Shown here: positions 46,755-56,030 of the stretch, piece after piece
Layout: each line of letters starts with the position of its first letter
How positions within the stretch are numbered: the stretch's first letter is position 1
Source: Hathewaya massiliensis
Lineage (GTDB): Bacteria; Bacillota; Clostridia; Clostridiales; Clostridiaceae
Direction: 5' to 3'
Assembly: GCF_902143515.1 (NCBI RefSeq)
Contig: NZ_CABFVD010000007.1
Coordinates: 21,425 to 85,424, forward strand
Length of the DNA: 64,000 bases
Notes under the pieces: generated by a model
Told to the model about the DNA's origin: nothing
The model's database searches: none
Seen by the model: the letters and a program-made list of their open reading frames with translations, nothing else
Position numbers and translations under genes: made by a program

Positions 46755-47137
46755 AAAATCACCCCTATTATTTATTTAAGAAACATTATGTTACCAAAGA
46801 TTATATTACTATATTTCTTATATTCAACTATTTTAGCATTATATTAACAATATATTAATAATTGAGAATCACCTAATGTAGTTTATATACGCTCATTAAG
46901 CTTTCTATGTAAGTATATGCTTCAATAATAATATTTAACATTTTAGATCTTAATATTATAATGTGAATATAAAAATATCAATATAATAATATTACTTTAT
47001 TTTAAAAAATATGATACTATATTGATAACTTTTTACTTTAAAAGGGATTGATTTTAGTGATGATAAATGTTATTATTTAATAGTAAATTTCGTTTAATAT
47101 TAAATAATATTTTATTACTAACTTAGGAGGAATTTAA
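46755..47137. other. Gene-free AT-rich gap with one AT hairpin
   Basis: There is no plausible gene on either strand. The only structure I see is a 12-bp AT-only stem, TATTATTTAATA (47071-47082) with TATTAAATAATA (47098-47109), just before the ribosome site of the DUF1450 gene. No convincing promoter could be singled out among many AT-rich candidates. Confidence 0.5.
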
Positions 47138-47359
47138 ATGAAAGAAGTTTTCTTTTGTGAAAATAATATTAGTAAGGGATTAGAACCTATAATAGAAAAA
47201 TTAGAATTAGAATTTAGCAATGTTACAATATATAAAGAATCCTGTCTTGGACATTGTGGTGACTGTATGGCAAACTTTTATGCTATAATTGATTCAGATA
47301 TGATAGTTGGAGATACGGCAGAAGAATTATATGAAAATATAAAACTTAAATTAAAATAA
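47138..47359 (+). CDS. DUF1450 (YuzB-like) family protein
   Basis: The 73-residue protein resembles the DUF1450 family, a ferredoxin-like thioredoxin fold. It has Cys 7 (VFFCENN) and the CLGHCGDC cluster-like motif (about 41-48), which could bind metal or act in redox chemistry. The function is unknown. AGGAGG precedes ATG 47138. It is monocistronic with an 18-bp terminator at 47382. Confidence 0.8.
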   Translation: MKEVFFCENNISKGLEPIIEKLELEFSNVTIYKESCLGHCGDCMANFYAIIDSDMIVGDTAEELYENIKLKLK

Positions 47360-47381
47360 CTTATATATTCCCCTATAAAAT

Positions 47382-47421
47382 AAAGAATAATAGTAAGCTC
47401 TAAAGCTTACTATTATTCTTT
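47382..47421. terminator. Bidirectional terminator
   Basis: An 18-bp perfect stem pairs 47382-47399 with 47404-47421, with T-rich ends in both directions. It separates the DUF1450 gene from the convergent thioredoxin-like gene. Confidence 0.88.
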
Positions 47422-47446
47422 TAATATAAATTTAAATATACAAACT

Positions 47447-47767
47447 TTATACATATTCATATATTCTTTCTATTTTTTCTTTTAAATCCTTAACACTTAT
47501 AAACCTAGCTTCTCTTATAACCTCTTTTCCATTAATAAATGCAAGTACACAAGGAAGAGTAAATACACTATATTCTCCACTTGCAGCTAGTAATTTTTCA
47601 ATTTCAATTTCCCTTGCCTTAATTTTAGGAAAATTTTTTAATAAAGTTTCTATTTTAGGAAGAAGTTCTTTGCAAACTCCGCATGTTTGCGAAGAAAAAT
47701 ATAATATAACAAATTTATTTTCTTTTATAAAAAAATTTATCTCTTCTATAGATTTTAATTTAAGCAT
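47447..47767 (-). CDS. Thioredoxin-like protein
   Basis: The 106-residue thioredoxin-fold protein has the active site CGVC in YFSSQTCGVCKELLPKIETLL (about 23-43) and the cis-Pro loop in FTLPCVLAFINGKE. The unusual CGVC (classical is CGPC) implies a shifted redox potential, and family relatives with this motif are common in clostridia. It is a cytosolic thiol-disulfide oxidoreductase; its partner is unknown. GGAGGAG precedes the ATG at 47767. Confidence 0.88.
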   Translation of the reverse strand: MLKLKSIEEINFFIKENKFVILYFSSQTCGVCKELLPKIETLLKNFPKIKAREIEIEKLLAASGEYSVFTLPCVLAFINGKEVIREARFISVKDLKEKIERIYEYV

Positions 47768-47823
47768 TTTCTCCTCCTAAGCAAAAATAATACTATTATA
47801 TTACCTAACCTAATATGGAGTGT

Positions 47824-48039
47824 TTACCAATCGTTCCATCCATCTAAACCCTTTTTAGCACCCATATAGAAAAATTCACTATGACCACATCGAGGACAAA
47901 CATATACTTTAAATATTAGTTGTTCTTCAACATCAAAAAATGCTCCTAAAATCCCTCTATTATTGTCTTGAGAATCAAATCTATATTCCTTTAAATATTC
48001 CATTTTAGTATTACATCTTAAACATTTAAGTTCGCTCAC
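47824..48039 (-). CDS. Zinc-ribbon protein of unknown function
   Basis: The 71-residue protein has two CxxC knuckles, CLRCNTKM near the start and CPRCGHSEFFYMG near the end, which fit a nucleic-acid-binding zinc ribbon, with FKVYVCPRCGHSEFFY typical of small clostridial zinc-ribbon proteins. The likely start is the GTG at 48039, preceded by GGGAGG. The ATG at 48054 would place that site inside the coding sequence. No partner gene is evident. Confidence 0.75.
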   Translation of the reverse strand: MSELKCLRCNTKMEYLKEYRFDSQDNNRGILGAFFDVEEQLIFKVYVCPRCGHSEFFYMGAKKGLDGWNDW

Positions 48040-48190
48040 GTTATCCCTCCCCATTAACTAAAATAGTTCCTTATCTTATATTAATAATATACTACTTTTT
48101 AAAATATGTATATGTCTTGTACAAATTACTTTGTTATAATTATATACAAACAGTACATATTAATATATGTTAAAGAAAGGTGACAGAAAA

Positions 48191-48442
48191 ATGTGTTATG
48201 TATATATACTAAAATGCTCTGATGATACTTTATATACAGGATGGACAAACAATTTACAAAAGCGAATAGAAACTCATTCTAGGGGAAAAGGTGCAAAATA
48301 TACAAGGGCTAGGCTCCCTGTAAACCTTGTATATTTTGAAGAATATGAAGATAAAATATCTGCTCAAAAGAGAGAATACTCCATAAAAAAAATGAGCAGA
48401 AAGGAGAAACTAACCCTCCTCTCTACCTTTAATAAAATTTAA
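48191..48442 (+). CDS. GIY-YIG nuclease-superfamily protein (UPF0213)
   Basis: The 84-residue single-domain protein has the GIY-YIG core CYVYILKCSDDTLYTGWTNNLQKRIETH, the catalytic Arg in LQKRIETH and the GKGAKYTRARLPV segment. It is a YhbQ/YazA-type stand-alone member; E. coli YhbQ has been linked to DNA repair. The start at ATG 48191 follows AAAGGTGA. The ATG at 48167 lies upstream of that site. It converges with the symporter gene with only 3 nt between the stops. Confidence 0.9.
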   Translation: MCYVYILKCSDDTLYTGWTNNLQKRIETHSRGKGAKYTRARLPVNLVYFEEYEDKISAQKREYSIKKMSRKEKLTLLSTFNKI

Positions 48443-48445
48443 TAA

Positions 48446-49696
48446 TTATATATTTATTTTTTCAACACTTTTACCTTCTACTATTCTTTGCACTAGCATA
48501 GCACATACAGTATTGCCTGTGGAGTTTAATAGTGTTGCTGGTGCATCTATTATGGTTCCTATTATGACAATCATAGGTAGTGCTTCTGGTGGAAATCCAT
48601 ACACACTTATAATCAGCATCTCTCCCATAACACCTCCGCCAGGTATAGCTCCCATTACAGCTCCAACAAGGAAAGAAACAACTATAATACTTAATATAGT
48701 ACTAAATCCTTTTATATCTCTTCCAAAAATACCGAATAAGAAGATTATTTTTAAAACACCACCTATAACAGATCCATCCTTATGAATGTTAGCACCTAGA
48801 GGTATAACAGTTTCAGCTATATCATCTACAACCCCCATATCTTTTGTAGCCTTTAGGTTAACTGGTATGCTAGCTGCACTAGAACAGGTAGCTAGAGCTG
48901 TAACAGATGGCATTAAAGCATTCTTCCAAAAAACTCTTATCCCATTTTTTCCCCCAGCTAAGAAAGCATATAATGTAAAGAAAGCAAAATAATATATAAC
49001 CGTTAAAACTACATAAAGAATAAATGATCTTAAAAAGCCCTGCAATATTTGAGGTCCAAGCTCTCCAATTACATTAGCAAAATAACATCCAAGTCCTATC
49101 GGAGCATAATACATAATTATACCCACCATTTTCATCATTACTTCAGAACCAGAGTATAGGAATTTTTTAAATGGCTCTCCCTTATCTCCAATTAATGTAG
49201 TAGATGTTCCAAGTAATATAGAAAATACAATAAGTTGCAACATACTTTTCTTGCTTAAAAGTTCTGAAAAATCGCCTACAGTAAGAGTATTCGTAATATG
49301 TTCTAATACACCCAGTTTCTTTGTTTTTTCTAGTGATTCAGCACCCTTTGAGATTACACTTTCTATTGCTTTATAATCAATTCCTTTTGTAGGACTTACA
49401 AATAAACAAGCTACTAATGCCAAAATAGAAGATAATAATGCTGTAAAAGCAAATACTAAAAATACATTTCTCATAATCTTTCCAAGTCTTTTAACATTGC
49501 TCATATTAGCTATAGCTGAAGAAACACTAAAAAACACCATAGGTACAATAATCATAAACATTAAATTTAAAAATAAATCACCTAGAGGCTTGACTACTAT
49601 AACCTTAGGTCCTAAGGTTATCCCCATAATTCCCCCTATAATTATGGAAAATAATAAAATTATAGAAAACTTATAATTTTTAAATATGGATTTCAT
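48446..49696 (-). CDS. Dicarboxylate/amino acid:cation symporter (DAACS family)
   Basis: The 416-residue membrane protein of the GltP/DctA family has eight helices and two reentrant hairpins. Landmarks are the serine-rich hairpin TCSSAASIPVNLKA, the ALATCSS tip, IHKDGSVIGGVLKI and IPGGGVMGEMLIISVYG. It imports glutamate, aspartate, C4 acids or neutral amino acids with sodium or protons. The substrate is not deducible. It is monocistronic. With GltS at 43503 the window encodes two candidate acidic amino-acid importers. Confidence 0.92.
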   Translation of the reverse strand: MKSIFKNYKFSIILLFSIIIGGIMGITLGPKVIVVKPLGDLFLNLMFMIIVPMVFFSVSSAIANMSNVKRLGKIMRNVFLVFAFTALLSSILALVACLFVSPTKGIDYKAIESVISKGAESLEKTKKLGVLEHITNTLTVGDFSELLSKKSMLQLIVFSILLGTSTTLIGDKGEPFKKFLYSGSEVMMKMVGIIMYYAPIGLGCYFANVIGELGPQILQGFLRSFILYVVLTVIYYFAFFTLYAFLAGGKNGIRVFWKNALMPSVTALATCSSAASIPVNLKATKDMGVVDDIAETVIPLGANIHKDGSVIGGVLKIIFLFGIFGRDIKGFSTILSIIVVSFLVGAVMGAIPGGGVMGEMLIISVYGFPPEALPMIVIIGTIIDAPATLLNSTGNTVCAMLVQRIVEGKSVEKINI

Positions 49697-50022
49697 TTTT
49701 CCCCTCCAATTATCACTATTGTTTAATATTTATTTTCATAATACAAGTCATAGAAATTTTATCATAAACTCTGAATATATCCAACTGTTTTATTTAGTTT
49801 TTAATTTATCACGAAAGCTATACAGAAACCATGCCTATTGGAAATAATTTCATTTCGATCTTGATATTTTTACATATATGATTTATAGTATAATATATAA
49901 ACATTGTTTTTTAATAATATTTATTAAAGTATAATATAATAAAACTTATATTATACTAACTAAGAAATTCTTATTTTAAATCTAACATATTTAAAATAAA
50001 TTTTTAGGAGATGATAAGTAAA
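49697..50022. other. Intergenic region with a possible nitroreductase promoter
   Basis: TTGATA (49861-49866) and TATAGT (49884-49889) are 17 nt apart and point toward the nitroreductase gene. Another TATAAT lies downstream near 49930. The left part holds the divergent symporter's leader. Nothing else stands out. Confidence 0.4.
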
Positions 50023-50763
50023 ATGAATAAAGTTGTGGAAGTAATGAAAGATCACAGATCTATTAGAAGCTATTTAGATAAAGAAGTTTCTGAAGAAATA
50101 ATAGATACATTAATAGAAGTAGCACAAGCAGCTCCAAACTCTATTAATGGACAGCAATTAAGTGTAATAGTTGTTAAAGACAAAGAAAAACGTAAAAAAA
50201 TATCTGAATTATCAGGAAATCAACCTTGGATAGAAGCTGCTCCTTTGTTTTTAGTCTTTGTTGCAGACTTTTATAGAGCGAAAATTGCAGGTGAAAAGGT
50301 TCAAAAGGAACTAGTTATTACTGATAGTGTAGAATCTATAATGGTAGCCTCTGTTGATGCTGGACTTGCAATGCAAAATGTAATAACAGCTGCTGAATCC
50401 TTAGGCCTTGGTACAGTCCCAATAGGTGGTATACGAAAAAGTCCTGAAGAGATGATAACTCTCTTAAATTTACCAGAATACACTTATCCCCTAGTTGGTT
50501 TATGTGTTGGATACCCTTCAGAAAGATCAGATAAAAAACCAAGAATTTCAAAAGAAGCTTTTAGACATAATGAGGTTTATAATAAAGAAAAACTTCCAAA
50601 TCTTATTGATGAATATGATAATATAATGGAATCTTATTTTGAAAATATAGGTAGAGAAAAGAATGTAAATTGGAGTAATAGAACTATGTCTGTCTATGAT
50701 AAAGTTTATTTCCCAAAAGTTTATCCTACCTTAAAAAATCAAAAATTTAAAAATGAAAAATAG
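50023..50763 (+). CDS. NfsA-like NADPH-dependent nitroreductase
   Basis: The 246-residue flavoprotein of the nitroreductase family has RSIRSYLDKEVS at the N terminus (FMN phosphate contact), AAQAAPNSINGQ, DAGLAMQNVITAAESLGLGTVPIGGIR and VGLCVGYPSE. The length and C-terminal extension resemble NfsA/Frp oxygen-insensitive nitroreductases rather than the shorter NfsB type. The natural substrate is unknown. The start at 50023 places the extended ribosome site AGGAGATGAT at proper distance; the ATG at 50011 overlaps it. A terminator follows at 50769. Confidence 0.88.
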   Translation: MNKVVEVMKDHRSIRSYLDKEVSEEIIDTLIEVAQAAPNSINGQQLSVIVVKDKEKRKKISELSGNQPWIEAAPLFLVFVADFYRAKIAGEKVQKELVITDSVESIMVASVDAGLAMQNVITAAESLGLGTVPIGGIRKSPEEMITLLNLPEYTYPLVGLCVGYPSERSDKKPRISKEAFRHNEVYNKEKLPNLIDEYDNIMESYFENIGREKNVNWSNRTMSVYDKVYFPKVYPTLKNQKFKNEK

Positions 50764-50768
50764 ATTAC

Positions 50769-50802
50769 AAAAAAACTTCCACATTCAGTTGGAGGTTTTT
50801 TT
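50769..50802 (+). terminator. Terminator of the nitroreductase gene
   Basis: AAAAAAACTTCCA (50769-50781) pairs with TGGAGGTTTTTTT (50790-50802) with one T-G wobble, and ends in a seven-T run. Confidence 0.85.
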
Positions 50803-50995
50803 CGTAGTTATAGACTTTTATCTAAACTTATTACTATTAAAGACAATAGAATAGGTTGAAAATGCATATTAAATCCCTTTAGAACACAACATTAATATAT
50901 AGTATTTATTAAGTTTTTATTATGAATTATTTTTTTATTTTTAAGATTAATTTAATAAATTAAGTTTATAATTGTATGTAGAAAGGGGATAAGAT

Positions 50996-53350
50996 ATGAA
51001 AATGAATGAAATAAATTCAAATATAAAAGGACTTACAGAAGAAGAAATTAATATAAGAATAAAAGATGGAAAAGTTAATATTATACCTAAACCTCCTTCT
51101 CGTACATTGATAGAAATAATTAAAGCTAATTTATTTACTGGCTTTAACTTTATAAATGCAGTTTTAGCTATTGCAGTATTTATTGCTGGTTCTCCTAAGG
51201 ATGCCATTTTTGCCATAGTAATTATAAGCAATTCTATAATCGGCATTTTTCAGGAGCTTAAAGCAAAGAAAACCTTAGAAAACTTATCTCTTATAAAAGA
51301 AAATAATGTAACAATACTAAGAAATAAGGATATAAAAAAAATAGATGCTGAAAAAATTGTATTAGATGATATTATAATTTTAAATTCTGGAGATCAAATT
51401 TTAGTAGATTGTGAAGTTCTTCCTGGTAACACTATTGAGGTAAATGAAGCTCTTTTGACTGGGGAGATAGACTCTATTTTGAAAAAACAAGGTGATAAGC
51501 TGTTATCTGGAAGTTTTGTAGTATCAGGTAATTGTTATGCTAAGGTTATTAAAGTAGGTGGTAATACATATTCTTCACAACTTGTAGATGAAGCTAGAAA
51601 GTTTAAAATTATAAATTCAAAACTACAACATTCTATAAATAAAATATTTAGAATTGCATTATATTTTATAATACCTATAGGAATACTACTTACTTTTACA
51701 CAATTATTTTTTGGAAATAAAACTTGGCAAGATGCTATTTTAGGTTCTGTTTCAGGAATAATAGGTATGATTCCTGAAGGATTAGTGCTACTTACCAGTT
51801 CTACCTTTATAATAGCAATTATTCGTTTATCAAAATGGGATACCCTAATCCAAGAACTACCTGCAACAGAAGTACTGGCAAGAGTAGATGTTTTATGTTT
51901 AGATAAAACTGGGACTCTAACTAAGGGTGATTTAAGATTAAACAGTTTAAAGCCTTTGAATAACTATGCTTTAGATTATATTGAGAAAATATTATCAGCT
52001 ATAGTTCATGAATCTGCCAGAATAAGTCAAACTCAAAAAGCTATATTAGATAAATATCCTACAAGTCCTAACTTAGCTATAAAAAACAAAATCCCATTTT
52101 CCTCACTTAGAAAATGGGAAGCTATAGAATTTGAAAATGAAGGAACTTGGATTCTTGGAGCTCCTGAGTTTATTTTAAAATATAACTATGAAGAAATCTC
52201 AAAAGAGGTAGATAATGCAGCTTTAAAAGGTCAGAGAGTGTTGCTTTTAGCTAAGTTTAATGGAAACAAAATAGATGAACATCTAAAGGGCTCTATTGAA
52301 AATGCATGCCTAGTTCTCATAGAAGATATTATAAGAGATAATGCTGAAGAAACAGTTAAGTACTTTACTGAGGAAGGAGTTTCCCTAAAAATAATTTCCG
52401 GCGATAACCCTCTAACCGTGTCTACCATAGCTAAAAAGGCAGGTGTTAAAGGAGCCGAAAATTACATAGATGCTAAAAATCTTCCACAAGAAGAAGAAGA
52501 ATTTCTAAATGCCATAGAAAACACAACAGTATTTGGAAGAGTCTCTCCATATGAAAAAAGAAAAATTATAAAAGGTCTTAAGGAAAATAATCATACTGTT
52601 GCTATGACTGGCGATGGGGTTAATGATATATTAGCCTTAAAAGAATCCGATTGCGGTATTGCCATGGCCTCAGGATCTGATGCCACAAAAGCCGTTGCTC
52701 AATTAGTATTATTAAAATCAGATTTTTCAGCACTTCCTCATGTAGTAGCAGAAGGAAGAAAATTAATAAATAATTTAGAAAAGGTTTCTGAACTATTTTT
52801 ATCTAAAACAGTATATTCTATACTTCTAGCCCTAATGTTTGCTCTTATTCTAAAACCTTTTCCCTTACTTCCAATCCAGCTTACCTTTGCTGGTTCACTA
52901 ACTATTGGTATGCCTTCATTTTTCTTGGCTTTAGAAGAAAATAAAGACATTATTAAGGGTGGGTTTTTAAGAAGAGTATTAAGATATGCTATTCCAAATG
53001 GTATTGTAATCGGAATTAGCACTACAATTATGTTTTTAATAGCATATTATAGGGGCGCTACTTTAATACAATGTAGAAGTATTTCTCTTATGATTTTTAC
53101 TTTATTAAGTCTTTTTATACTTATAAAAGTCTCAATACCACTAAATAAATATAGATTATCCATAGTAATTTCTATGATAGTATTATTAGCTTTATCCTTC
53201 TTAGTACCCTTATTTAGAAGAGCTTTTAGTATATCACTATTTCCAAAATCCTATGTTCCAATTATAACAATAGTTGTAGGGATATCTATTATTACAATGA
53301 TGCTACTCTGGAAGATTTCAGAAAAAATAATAGAGAAAAGATTAGAATAA
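50996..53350 (+). CDS. Cation-transporting P-type ATPase, CtpE-like
   Basis: The 784-residue pump has the actuator TGE-type motif in ALLTGEID, the phosphorylation site LCLDKTGTLTKG (Asp at about 303), and the hinge TGDGVNDILALKESDCGIAMASGSDATKA. The TM4 ion-site motif is MIPEGLVLLTS. There is no heavy-metal CPC motif and no N-terminal metal-binding domain. The PEGL pattern and overall layout match the P-type group that includes mycobacterial CtpE, reported as a calcium importer. The ion is therefore probably calcium, by family inference. It is monocistronic, with AAAGGGG before the ATG and a terminator after. Confidence 0.88.
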   Translation: MKMNEINSNIKGLTEEEINIRIKDGKVNIIPKPPSRTLIEIIKANLFTGFNFINAVLAIAVFIAGSPKDAIFAIVIISNSIIGIFQELKAKKTLENLSLIKENNVTILRNKDIKKIDAEKIVLDDIIILNSGDQILVDCEVLPGNTIEVNEALLTGEIDSILKKQGDKLLSGSFVVSGNCYAKVIKVGGNTYSSQLVDEARKFKIINSKLQHSINKIFRIALYFIIPIGILLTFTQLFFGNKTWQDAILGSVSGIIGMIPEGLVLLTSSTFIIAIIRLSKWDTLIQELPATEVLARVDVLCLDKTGTLTKGDLRLNSLKPLNNYALDYIEKILSAIVHESARISQTQKAILDKYPTSPNLAIKNKIPFSSLRKWEAIEFENEGTWILGAPEFILKYNYEEISKEVDNAALKGQRVLLLAKFNGNKIDEHLKGSIENACLVLIEDIIRDNAEETVKYFTEEGVSLKIISGDNPLTVSTIAKKAGVKGAENYIDAKNLPQEEEEFLNAIENTTVFGRVSPYEKRKIIKGLKENNHTVAMTGDGVNDILALKESDCGIAMASGSDATKAVAQLVLLKSDFSALPHVVAEGRKLINNLEKVSELFLSKTVYSILLALMFALILKPFPLLPIQLTFAGSLTIGMPSFFLALEENKDIIKGGFLRRVLRYAIPNGIVIGISTTIMFLIAYYRGATLIQCRSISLMIFTLLSLFILIKVSIPLNKYRLSIVISMIVLLALSFLVPLFRRAFSISLFPKSYVPIITIVVGISIITMMLLWKISEKIIEKRLE

Positions 53351-53369
53351 TTAAATAATGTTTTAACAT

Positions 53370-53404
53370 AAAAAAGCAAGAAGGGTTTATCCTCTTGCTT
53401 TTTT
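53370..53404. terminator. Bidirectional terminator
   Basis: AAAAAAGCAAGA (53370-53381) pairs with TCTTGCTTTTTT (53393-53404). It separates the P-type ATPase from the convergent degV gene. Confidence 0.9.
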
Positions 53405-53407
53405 ATA

Positions 53408-54304
53408 TTACTTATTAACTTCTATAACATGGTTTTGCCTATGCATTCCTAAGAAAAACACTGCAAGTGCTCCAGGGCCTCCAAAAGTACCTACCACAGG
53501 TCCTATATGATTTATAACCACATCTTTAACCTTAACCTCTTTTAAAATAAGTTCCTTTAACTTTTCAGCCTCATCTAATGCATCTCCATGAGAAATAGCT
53601 ATAATTTGTTCTTCGGAATTTTCTATTTTTTCAGCCACCAATTTAGCTAGCTTATTTAAAGCACTTTTTCTTCCTTTTACCTTTATTACAGGAAGCACTT
53701 TACCTTCATCATTTAATGTAAGAATAGGTTTTATATGCAGAACCATTCCAAATAGTGCGGCTGCTGAAGAAATTCTTCCTCCCCTTTTCAAATGATTAAG
53801 ATCATCTACTGTAATATAAGTATTTAAATTAAATTTATTCTCTTCTAAATATTTAATAATGTCATCAATTGACTTCCCCTGAGATTTCATTTCCATAGCA
53901 TTCATAACTAAAAGTCCTTGTCCCATTGAGGCAGTTAGAACATCTACTATCTCTATTCTTCCTTCAGGATATTCTTCAAGAACCATATTTTTTGCTATAT
54001 TGGCACAATTAAATGTACCACTTAAGCCAGTAGATACACAAATATATAATACGTCTTTATTTTCATTTAAAATTTGTTTAAATATTTTAGAATAATCATC
54101 TGGGCTAGGCTGAGAAGTTTTAGGAATTTCCCCATTGTTCATTCCCTGATAAAAATCCTTATAGTTTAAACTCTCTCCCAAATCATCTACATATTCTTTG
54201 CCCATAAAACTACAAGTTAAACTTACATAGGGAATGTTATTTTTTTCTATATATTCCTTAGGCAAGTCACAACAGGAGTCTGTCATTATAACATAATCTT
54301 TCAT
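53408..54304 (-). CDS. DegV family fatty-acid-binding protein
   Basis: The 298-residue DegV-fold protein has the N-terminal MTDSCCDLPKEYIEKN, KTSQPSPDDYSKIFKQ, CVSTGLSGTFNCANIA and the C-terminal HIGPVVGTFGGPGALAVFFLG. DegV proteins bind long-chain fatty acids and, in Firmicutes, act as FakB-type partners of fatty acid kinase. No fakA gene is nearby. It is probably monocistronic. Confidence 0.92.
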   Translation of the reverse strand: MKDYVIMTDSCCDLPKEYIEKNNIPYVSLTCSFMGKEYVDDLGESLNYKDFYQGMNNGEIPKTSQPSPDDYSKIFKQILNENKDVLYICVSTGLSGTFNCANIAKNMVLEEYPEGRIEIVDVLTASMGQGLLVMNAMEMKSQGKSIDDIIKYLEENKFNLNTYITVDDLNHLKRGGRISSAAALFGMVLHIKPILTLNDEGKVLPVIKVKGRKSALNKLAKLVAEKIENSEEQIIAISHGDALDEAEKLKELILKEVKVKDVVINHIGPVVGTFGGPGALAVFFLGMHRQNHVIEVNK

Positions 54305-54484
54305 TAAATTTCTCCTTTAAATAATATTTTATAAAACTTTCTATATCCCTATCATATTTTTAAAATATAATATTTGTCAAAAATTATCAATATATAGTGT
54401 AAAAAGTCTAATTACTTATATTATTTATAATATCAAATATTCAATCAAATTATAATATATTTTCAGAAGAAATTATAATTTTTA

Positions 54485-54967
54485 TTAAATTTTTATATGC
54501 TCTATCTCCAAAAGACTCCTTTTAATGTAGGTTTTATCTCCACAATACCCTACTAAATCTCCATTTTTACCTATAACTCTATGGCATGGAATTATTATGG
54601 GGATAGGATTGTTTCTATTAGCGCCTCCAACAGCACGTACTGCCTTAGGATTGCCAATACTCTCTGCAATGCCTGCATAAGATCTTGTCTCTCCATAAGG
54701 AATTTTCATTAAAATATTCCAAACTTTTTTTCTAAACTCTGTGCCCTCTATACTCATAGGTAAATCAAAAACTCTTCTTGTCCCCTTAAAATATTCATCC
54801 AATTGCTCTATAACATACATACACGCTGTCATATCCTCTTTAATATAAGATGTACCCAAATATTCTTTAAAACCCTCTTCTGAAAGCTCTATCCTTTTAA
54901 CACCTTCACTATTAACGACAATATATATTTCTCCAATAGGTGAATTGTATTTAGCATAATACTCCAT
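54485..54967 (-). CDS. ogt: Methylated-DNA--protein-cysteine methyltransferase
   Basis: The 160-residue O6-alkylguanine-DNA alkyltransferase has the reactive-Cys motif IPCHRVIG at about 127-134 and the helix-turn-helix segment PYGETRSYAGIAESIGNPKAVRAVGGANRNNPIPII. The Asn hinge in ANRNNP precedes the active site. It repairs O6-methylguanine by suicidal transfer to its own Cys. It lacks the Ada regulator domain. It lies 22 nt downstream of the RHH-coiled-coil gene on the same strand, perhaps cotranscribed. Confidence 0.94.
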   Translation of the reverse strand: MEYYAKYNSPIGEIYIVVNSEGVKRIELSEEGFKEYLGTSYIKEDMTACMYVIEQLDEYFKGTRRVFDLPMSIEGTEFRKKVWNILMKIPYGETRSYAGIAESIGNPKAVRAVGGANRNNPIPIIIPCHRVIGKNGDLVGYCGDKTYIKRSLLEIEHIKI

Positions 54968-54989
54968 TAAAACGTCTCCTTATAAAACC

Positions 54990-55868
54990 TTATGTTAACT
55001 CTTTAATTTTCTCTTCAAGCTCTTTTATCTTATTATTAGATATGCTATTTTCATCAATTAACTTTATTATTTTTTCATTTAATTCCTTTTGAAGTTTAAA
55101 TAATTTTTCCTGGCTATTCTCCCTAATCTCAAAAATAGCTCTATTTTTCTCCAAAGCTTCTTTTTCTTTAATAATTTCTATATATTTTTCATAGTCTTCT
55201 TTTAGTGAGTTCTTAATAGTTTCCTTTTCCTCTTCTTCTTTTATTAGTTTACATTTTAAATTTTCATTTTCTTCTTTATAATTATTCATTAAGTTTATTA
55301 AATGTTTTCTTTCTTCTTCTGAATTATCTAATTCAATTCTTATATTTGCTAGCTCTTTAACCTCTTTACTTTTATCTTGAAGTTTATTTTCTAATTCCTT
55401 TATTTTATCTTCTAACATTTCTTTAAGAGTTTTAAAATTATTATTAACCTCTTCTTGCTTTTTTAATTTTTCTTCCATAGTGCTTATTTCTTTATTTGCT
55501 TCTTTTATTTTATTTAATAATTCTTCTTTTGCTTCTTCTTCTCTTTGAAGACTTTCTTCTAATTTACTTATTTCTTTTTGTTTTTCTTCTAAAATCTTTC
55601 TTTGCTTATCCTCTTTTTCAGTTTCAGCTGTTTTTATACTATCTACTAAGTTTATATATATATCTATCATTCTCTTAGTTATATGTTGAAGTTCATTTAT
55701 ATCGCTTTGCACATTTATAGTAGATTCTTCACTTACCCTATGTAATTCATAGGTGCTTACTAACTCCTCCATAAATTCCTTATTGTTTATTCCTAAATCT
55801 TTTGCTAATTCATTGAATTTACTCTTTATATCTTCATCAATTCTAACACTAAATATTGTATCAGCCAT
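54990..55868 (-). CDS. Ribbon-helix-helix plus long coiled-coil protein
   Basis: The 292-residue protein has an N-terminal RHH/CopG-like domain (about 1-48: TIFSVRIDEDIKSKFNELAKDLGINNKEFMEELVSTYEL). A nearly unbroken coiled coil of Glu, Lys and Leu heptads runs from about 60 to the end. There is no membrane segment. It probably binds DNA as a dimer with a long extended tail, resembling KfrA- or TubR-like partition accessory proteins in layout only. The start ATG at 55868 follows GGGAGG. The frame upstream to 55919 lacks a ribosome site. I do not know the exact family. Confidence 0.78.
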   Translation of the reverse strand: MADTIFSVRIDEDIKSKFNELAKDLGINNKEFMEELVSTYELHRVSEESTINVQSDINELQHITKRMIDIYINLVDSIKTAETEKEDKQRKILEEKQKEISKLEESLQREEEAKEELLNKIKEANKEISTMEEKLKKQEEVNNNFKTLKEMLEDKIKELENKLQDKSKEVKELANIRIELDNSEEERKHLINLMNNYKEENENLKCKLIKEEEEKETIKNSLKEDYEKYIEIIKEKEALEKNRAIFEIRENSQEKLFKLQKELNEKIIKLIDENSISNNKIKELEEKIKELT

Positions 55869-55930
55869 ATTATCCTCCCTTATAAAACTATGTTTTATCT
55901 TTAGAACATTTATTATCATATATTATACTA

Positions 55931-55974
55931 GTTTAAGGCATCAATTAAAATATAATTTAACTGATGCCTTAAAC
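55931..55974 (-). terminator. Inverted repeat between the flavodoxin and RHH genes
   Basis: GTTTAAGGCATCA (55931-55943) pairs perfectly with TGATGCCTTAAAC (55962-55974), 56 nt past the flavodoxin-like gene's stop. No clean T run follows on the minus strand, so it is a terminator-like stem of unproven strength. Confidence 0.55.
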
Positions 55975-56030
55975 TTTAAAAATCCATTTCCAAATTTTAA
56001 TCTTTATAAAAAAATAAATAATAGTTGTCC

